From the NCBI GenBank assembly GCA_014218235.1, contig JACBKR010001245.1, positions 124,001-188,000 of the forward strand: DNA of 64,000 bases, in the 5' to 3' direction. Position numbers and translations under genes: made by a program. Numbering within the stretch: position 1 is the first letter of the stretch; each line of letters starts with the position of its first letter. The DNA comes from Colocasia esculenta. Its lineage: Eukaryota > Streptophyta > Magnoliopsida > Alismatales > Araceae. Shown piece by piece: positions 63,249 to 64,000 of the stretch. Below the pieces are notes generated by a model. It was not told the DNA's origin and made no database searches. It saw only the letters and a program-made list of their open reading frames with translations.

Positions 63249-64000
63249 TCACCGTTATTCTTTTTCTCTCTTTCTTCTTTATGCCTCTGTTAATATGTTA
63301 TTGGTCATTGTGTTCCATGGGCATGTTTTGCCTTAATTAGCAAAATGGCTAGTACTGAAGCCAAGTTTTACCACATAATTTTACTCTTCAAAATCCACAT
63401 AATACATGACCCTAGATCAGAAATTAACTCAAGAAATCATAACCATATAACGTAAACAAATCCACACTAACAAATTATCTATAGATGCATAAAATTTCTT
63501 GTAGAAGTGGGACGTTCAAGATTAAAGGTAGAATTTAATCATAGTATTCAATTGCCTATAATCATCATGTCCTATATACCGATGTATATGTTTTCATCCA
63601 TGACATCAAGTGAAATTAACTATATGAGAATACTTGCAACTTTCCCTAGCTGTTACTAGTCGATCAAGAGATATATGGATCCATCCATTCATACCTTTTA
63701 GAACTAATTAAGTAATGATATGCTAGCAAATGCATGGGGTGGCAGAAAGGGATAACTTCAGAAACACGCACGCTATGAGATTTGCAAATTACAATTAAGT
63801 CAGACAACAAGCATTTAGCGCCGCCGTAATATAATTAAAGCAATACTCATATGCTTATATGTTTAACTCTTCATGTCAAGGTATGAATATGTCAAGTTTC
63901 AATTTAGACATAATTCAGATTCTAAGAAGAGATCAGATTCTCTGTTAAATGGTAACAAGAAAATTTCTTGTCACGGACTTAATCTAGACCGAGATGATCA
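63249..64000. other. Intergenic, AT-rich, nothing recognised
   Basis: The last 750 bp have no supportable gene, RNA or repeat. Confidence 0.6.

Overview
This is nuclear DNA of a flowering plant, probably a monocot. Nothing prokaryotic or viral-free-standing is present. The clues are GT-AG introns, very GC-rich coding exons set in AT-rich intergenic DNA, Tat-lineage Ty3/gypsy retrotransposons, plant-type MITEs, CACTA and Mutator-like elements, and plant-specific gene families (BBX28/29-type B-box, F-box/LRR, pectin methylesterase, UDP-glycosyltransferase, RPP13-like-4 LRR). The monocot placement is inference from exon GC richness; I cannot name the species.

Layout. (1) 1-14761: a Tat-type Ty3/gypsy element on the minus strand, entering from the left edge and ending in its LTR at 13987-14761. 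Its reverse-transcriptase region is split by a 9.1 kb non-autonomous element with 3.57 kb LTRs (1746-10852) and a perfect 5-bp target duplication (TCGCC). (2) 14762-28388: host DNA with one clear gene, a two-exon B-box zinc-finger gene (16480-17475), a G-box-rich promoter, several MITEs and long gene-free stretches. (3) 28389-38853: a second, complete copy of the same Tat family (774-bp LTRs, TSD TGCAC), inactivated by several stop codons. Between integrase and its 3' LTR it carries a spliced antisense gene. (4) 38854-50806: a gene island holding two minus-strand F-box/LRR paralogs, one minus-strand At5g23160-like gene, a broken FBD-like fragment and three DNA elements. Two of those elements carry captured gene pieces: a CACTA-like element with the pro-region of a pectin methylesterase, and a TIR element with the start of a UDP-glycosyltransferase. 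(5) 50807-56550: AT-rich DNA with two non-autonomous TIR elements. (6) 56551-59805: a single-exon LRR gene derived from an NLR-type resistance protein that has lost its NB-ARC ATPase and gained a charged tandem repeat and a proline-rich tail. (7) 60142-64000: AT-rich DNA with a 2.0 kb Mutator-like element containing a nested 464-bp near-perfect hairpin MITE.

The host genes are unrelated in pathway. The strongest theme is transposon activity: nesting, gene capture, antisense coding inside a retrotransposon, and decay by C-to-T changes. Exon boundaries, TSDs and nonsense sites were read by eye; family assignments come from recognised motifs, not database searches.
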